Source: an uncultured Acetatifactor sp. (lineage in GTDB: Bacteria; Bacillota; Clostridia; Lachnospirales; Lachnospiraceae). Taken from it: DNA of 24,057 nt. The notes beneath the pieces are model-generated. The model was not told where the DNA came from. It was given only the letters and a program-made list of their open reading frames with translations, and ran no database searches. Shown here piece by piece: positions 22,749 through 24,057 of the stretch; positions within the stretch are counted from its first letter, which is position 1; each line of letters starts with the position of its first letter. Both the position numbers and the translations under genes were made by a program. The stretch covers positions 1 to 24,057 of the forward strand of contig CAJTKW010000062.1 in NCBI GenBank assembly GCA_910577035.1, read 5' to 3'.

Positions 22749-23525
22749 ATGAGAGAAAAGATGTCAATAGAAAAGATGGCAAGAGTTATCTTTATATTGA
22801 TTATGATTGTTTTAGTTATTTTTATTTGTGCGAAAATGAAAGAAAGGTACTCTATTGAAGATAAAGGTGCGTCAGATTCTGAGCAAACGGTATTAGGTAG
22901 CTCTGTTCAAGATAAGGTTGATGTGGAACCTTCTGCTTCTGGCAAGCCAAATACAGATACGAATATGAGTGCTGATGAGATATATAAGGCGGTTCTTTTG
23001 GGGGAGACCTCATTTCGCTATCCAACCGATGGGAAAATGGAGACTATCACTATAACAGATGTACCCGCTCTCTTTGATCCAGATGATTCTTTCATGAAAA
23101 TATGGGAGTTTGCGGTAGCGGATCTAAATGGAGACGGGGAAGATGAAGTCATTCTTTTTGTAGTTGGTGCGGCGGGTGACGCAGGTGGAAAGGTAATTCT
23201 TCATCAATCAGATGATAAGGTTTATGGTTATTTAACTGATAACAGAACTTTAGTGGATTTGAAGATCGACGGAACTTTTAATTTTTCGGATCCTACAGGA
23301 GTTACGGAGTCAGGTATTGCGGCTATTACCAACTTTACAAAAGAGGGCTATACAGTAGATAAAATATCCTATGAAACCGGAACATATAAAGGCTGGGATT
23401 CTTTTGTAGTAGACCATCATTCTGCCACAGAGGAAGAATATTTGGATGTGGTATCTAAGCAGGAAAAAAAGCAAAATGCAGAATGGTATGATTTTAACAA
23501 TGAAAACATTAATACCATGTTTTGA
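22749..23525 (+). CDS. Membrane-anchored protein with EF-hand/FG-GAP-like motif
   Basis: This 258-residue protein has a short basic N-terminus, one membrane helix (about 11-28), a low-complexity polar linker (about 35-75) and an extracellular domain. In the latter, AVADLNGDGEDEVILFV (about 123-139) is a calcium-binding D-x-N-x-D-G-x-x-E motif as found in FG-GAP or dockerin-like repeats; only one copy is clear. The C-terminus ends with KQEKKQNAEWYDFNNEN. ATG 22749 (GGAGG at 22735-22739, 9 nt away) is preferred to ATG 22743. It lies just after the MITE-like element and just before the broken agrC copy. It may protect the cell from, or work with, the trefoil protein; this is only suggested by position. 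Confidence 0.72.
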   Translation: MREKMSIEKMARVIFILIMIVLVIFICAKMKERYSIEDKGASDSEQTVLGSSVQDKVDVEPSASGKPNTDTNMSADEIYKAVLLGETSFRYPTDGKMETITITDVPALFDPDDSFMKIWEFAVADLNGDGEDEVILFVVGAAGDAGGKVILHQSDDKVYGYLTDNRTLVDLKIDGTFNFSDPTGVTESGIAAITNFTKEGYTVDKISYETGTYKGWDSFVVDHHSATEEEYLDVVSKQEKKQNAEWYDFNNENINTMF

Positions 23526-23551
23526 ATCATGATCAATATGTTGGTAATAGA

Positions 23552-23925
23552 TGATTCGCAGGGCAAAGGAAGAACTACGCACCGTCAATGTCAATGTACG
23601 ACTTTCGAAACAGGTAAGCCATTCCTTTGGCATCAACGTAATCTTGGGGAATCTGCTGGAGAACAGCATTGAGGCGGCAAGGCAGACAGAAAGTAAGAGG
23701 ATGGAGATAAACATTGAATTGCAGCAGGGATTTCTTAGAATTCAAGTTGAAAACAGCTACAATGGGAAACTGGAAAAAAGACATCAGCGGTTGTTTACAA
23801 CGAAAAAGACAAGTGGACTCCATGGCATTGGTCTGGAGAATGTAAGGAAAATGGTAGAGAAATATGATGGGATTATGGAGATATGTCCTGAGGGAGACAA
23901 AAAAATAAGATTGCATTACTATTAG
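23552..23925 (+). pseudogene. Truncated agrC ATPase-domain remnant
   Basis: This is the last quarter of agrC repeated without its receptor part. About 115 residues match AgrC with five substitutions (Pro to Ser, Asp to Gly, Gly to Ser, Asp to Glu, Val to Ile), and the N-box and G-box are kept. There is no ribosome-binding site, and the membrane and His regions are missing. A 38-bp deletion shifts the frame near the end, giving a false tail. It cannot be a working kinase. Confidence 0.9.
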
Positions 23926-23926
23926 G

Positions 23927-23960
23927 GCATGACTGATAACAGATTTAGTCATGCTTTTTT
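23927..23960 (+). terminator. Intrinsic terminator, second copy
   Basis: GCATGACT (23927-23934) pairs with AGTCATGC (23947-23954) and is followed by TTTTTT, exactly as after agrC in copy 1. Confidence 0.85.
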
Positions 23961-24057
23961 ATTGCCCATTTGGAGCTTTTTGACGTCGTATTTTGATGAA
24001 GGTTCCAATTATTACATAAATATAGCCCAATTAATACAAGAAACGGCACAGTAAGTT

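Larger units (their letters stand above)
23552..24057 (+). repeat. Long direct repeat, copy 2 (continues past the window)
   Basis: This is the second copy of 19704-20247, running without a break to the end of the window, where it corresponds to base 20247. In copy 1 the agrD ribosome-binding site comes 24 bp later, so another agrD is expected right outside the window. Relative to copy 1, a 38-bp segment at the agrC 3' end is missing. Confidence 0.9.

Noticed and set aside
23552..23925. Independent small GHKL anti-sigma-like kinase
   Set aside because: It is near-identical to the end of agrC, lacks a ribosome-binding site and is frameshifted at the end, so a decayed duplicate is the simpler reading.
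23575..23952. Leftward frame opposite the second agrC fragment
   Set aside because: It mirrors the frame opposite copy 1 of the repeat and exists only because of the duplication.

Overview
The window looks like an accessory or integrative-conjugative region of a Clostridia genome, most like Lachnospiraceae. The reasons are strong GGAGG ribosome-binding sites, frequent TTG/GTG starts, Gram-positive style VirB4 and Tad genes, and an agr locus with a Clostridia-type AgrD. No integrase, relaxase or attachment site is visible, so calling it an ICE is inference from gene content. Everything up to about 17.5 kb is compact, mostly rightward and fairly GC-rich; from about 17.6 kb to the end the DNA is clearly more AT-rich and modular.

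Bases 1-1734 hold the 3' part of a C5-cytosine DNA methyltransferase (the window begins at its catalytic Cys codon) and an overlapping MT-A70-type adenine methyltransferase. Bases 1749-9143 are a Tad-type pilus/secretion operon: prepilin peptidase, CpaB-like SAF protein, TadZ/CpaE-like ATPase, CpaF/TadA ATPase, an uncharacterised protein, TadB, TadC and two single-TM pseudopilin-like proteins. No Flp pilin gene is seen.

Bases 9200-9700 are a small regulatory island. It holds a 26-residue holin-like (type I toxin-like) peptide gene with its own promoter and a sequestered ribosome-binding site, a convergent antisense RNA promoter with a shared bidirectional terminator, and then a potential three-way-junction structured RNA.

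Bases 9749-16716 resume with a Glu/Pro-rich membrane-anchored protein, a large secreted Trp/Cys-rich protein, a VirB4 ATPase that seems to be split in two ORFs, a membrane-anchored C39-like peptidase, and a second TadZ-like ATPase with a degenerate P-loop. Tad and VirB4-type parts are therefore intermixed, as in a hybrid secretion/conjugation machine. A winged-helix protein (16785-17498) ends this block.

Bases 17591-24057 hold a divergently transcribed XRE repressor with a 12-bp-arm palindromic operator, then an agr-type quorum-sensing locus in the order agrA-agrC-agrD-agrB. It is followed by a beta-trefoil (RICIN-like) protein without a signal peptide, a 313-bp MITE-like element with terminal inverted repeats and a target duplication, and a membrane-anchored EF-hand/FG-GAP-like protein. 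The window ends in a second, nearly identical but broken copy of the agrC 3' end plus the terminator and leader that precede agrD in copy 1. This suggests a tandem array of exchangeable agrD-agrB-effector cassettes continuing past the right edge; that is the most interesting feature of the window.
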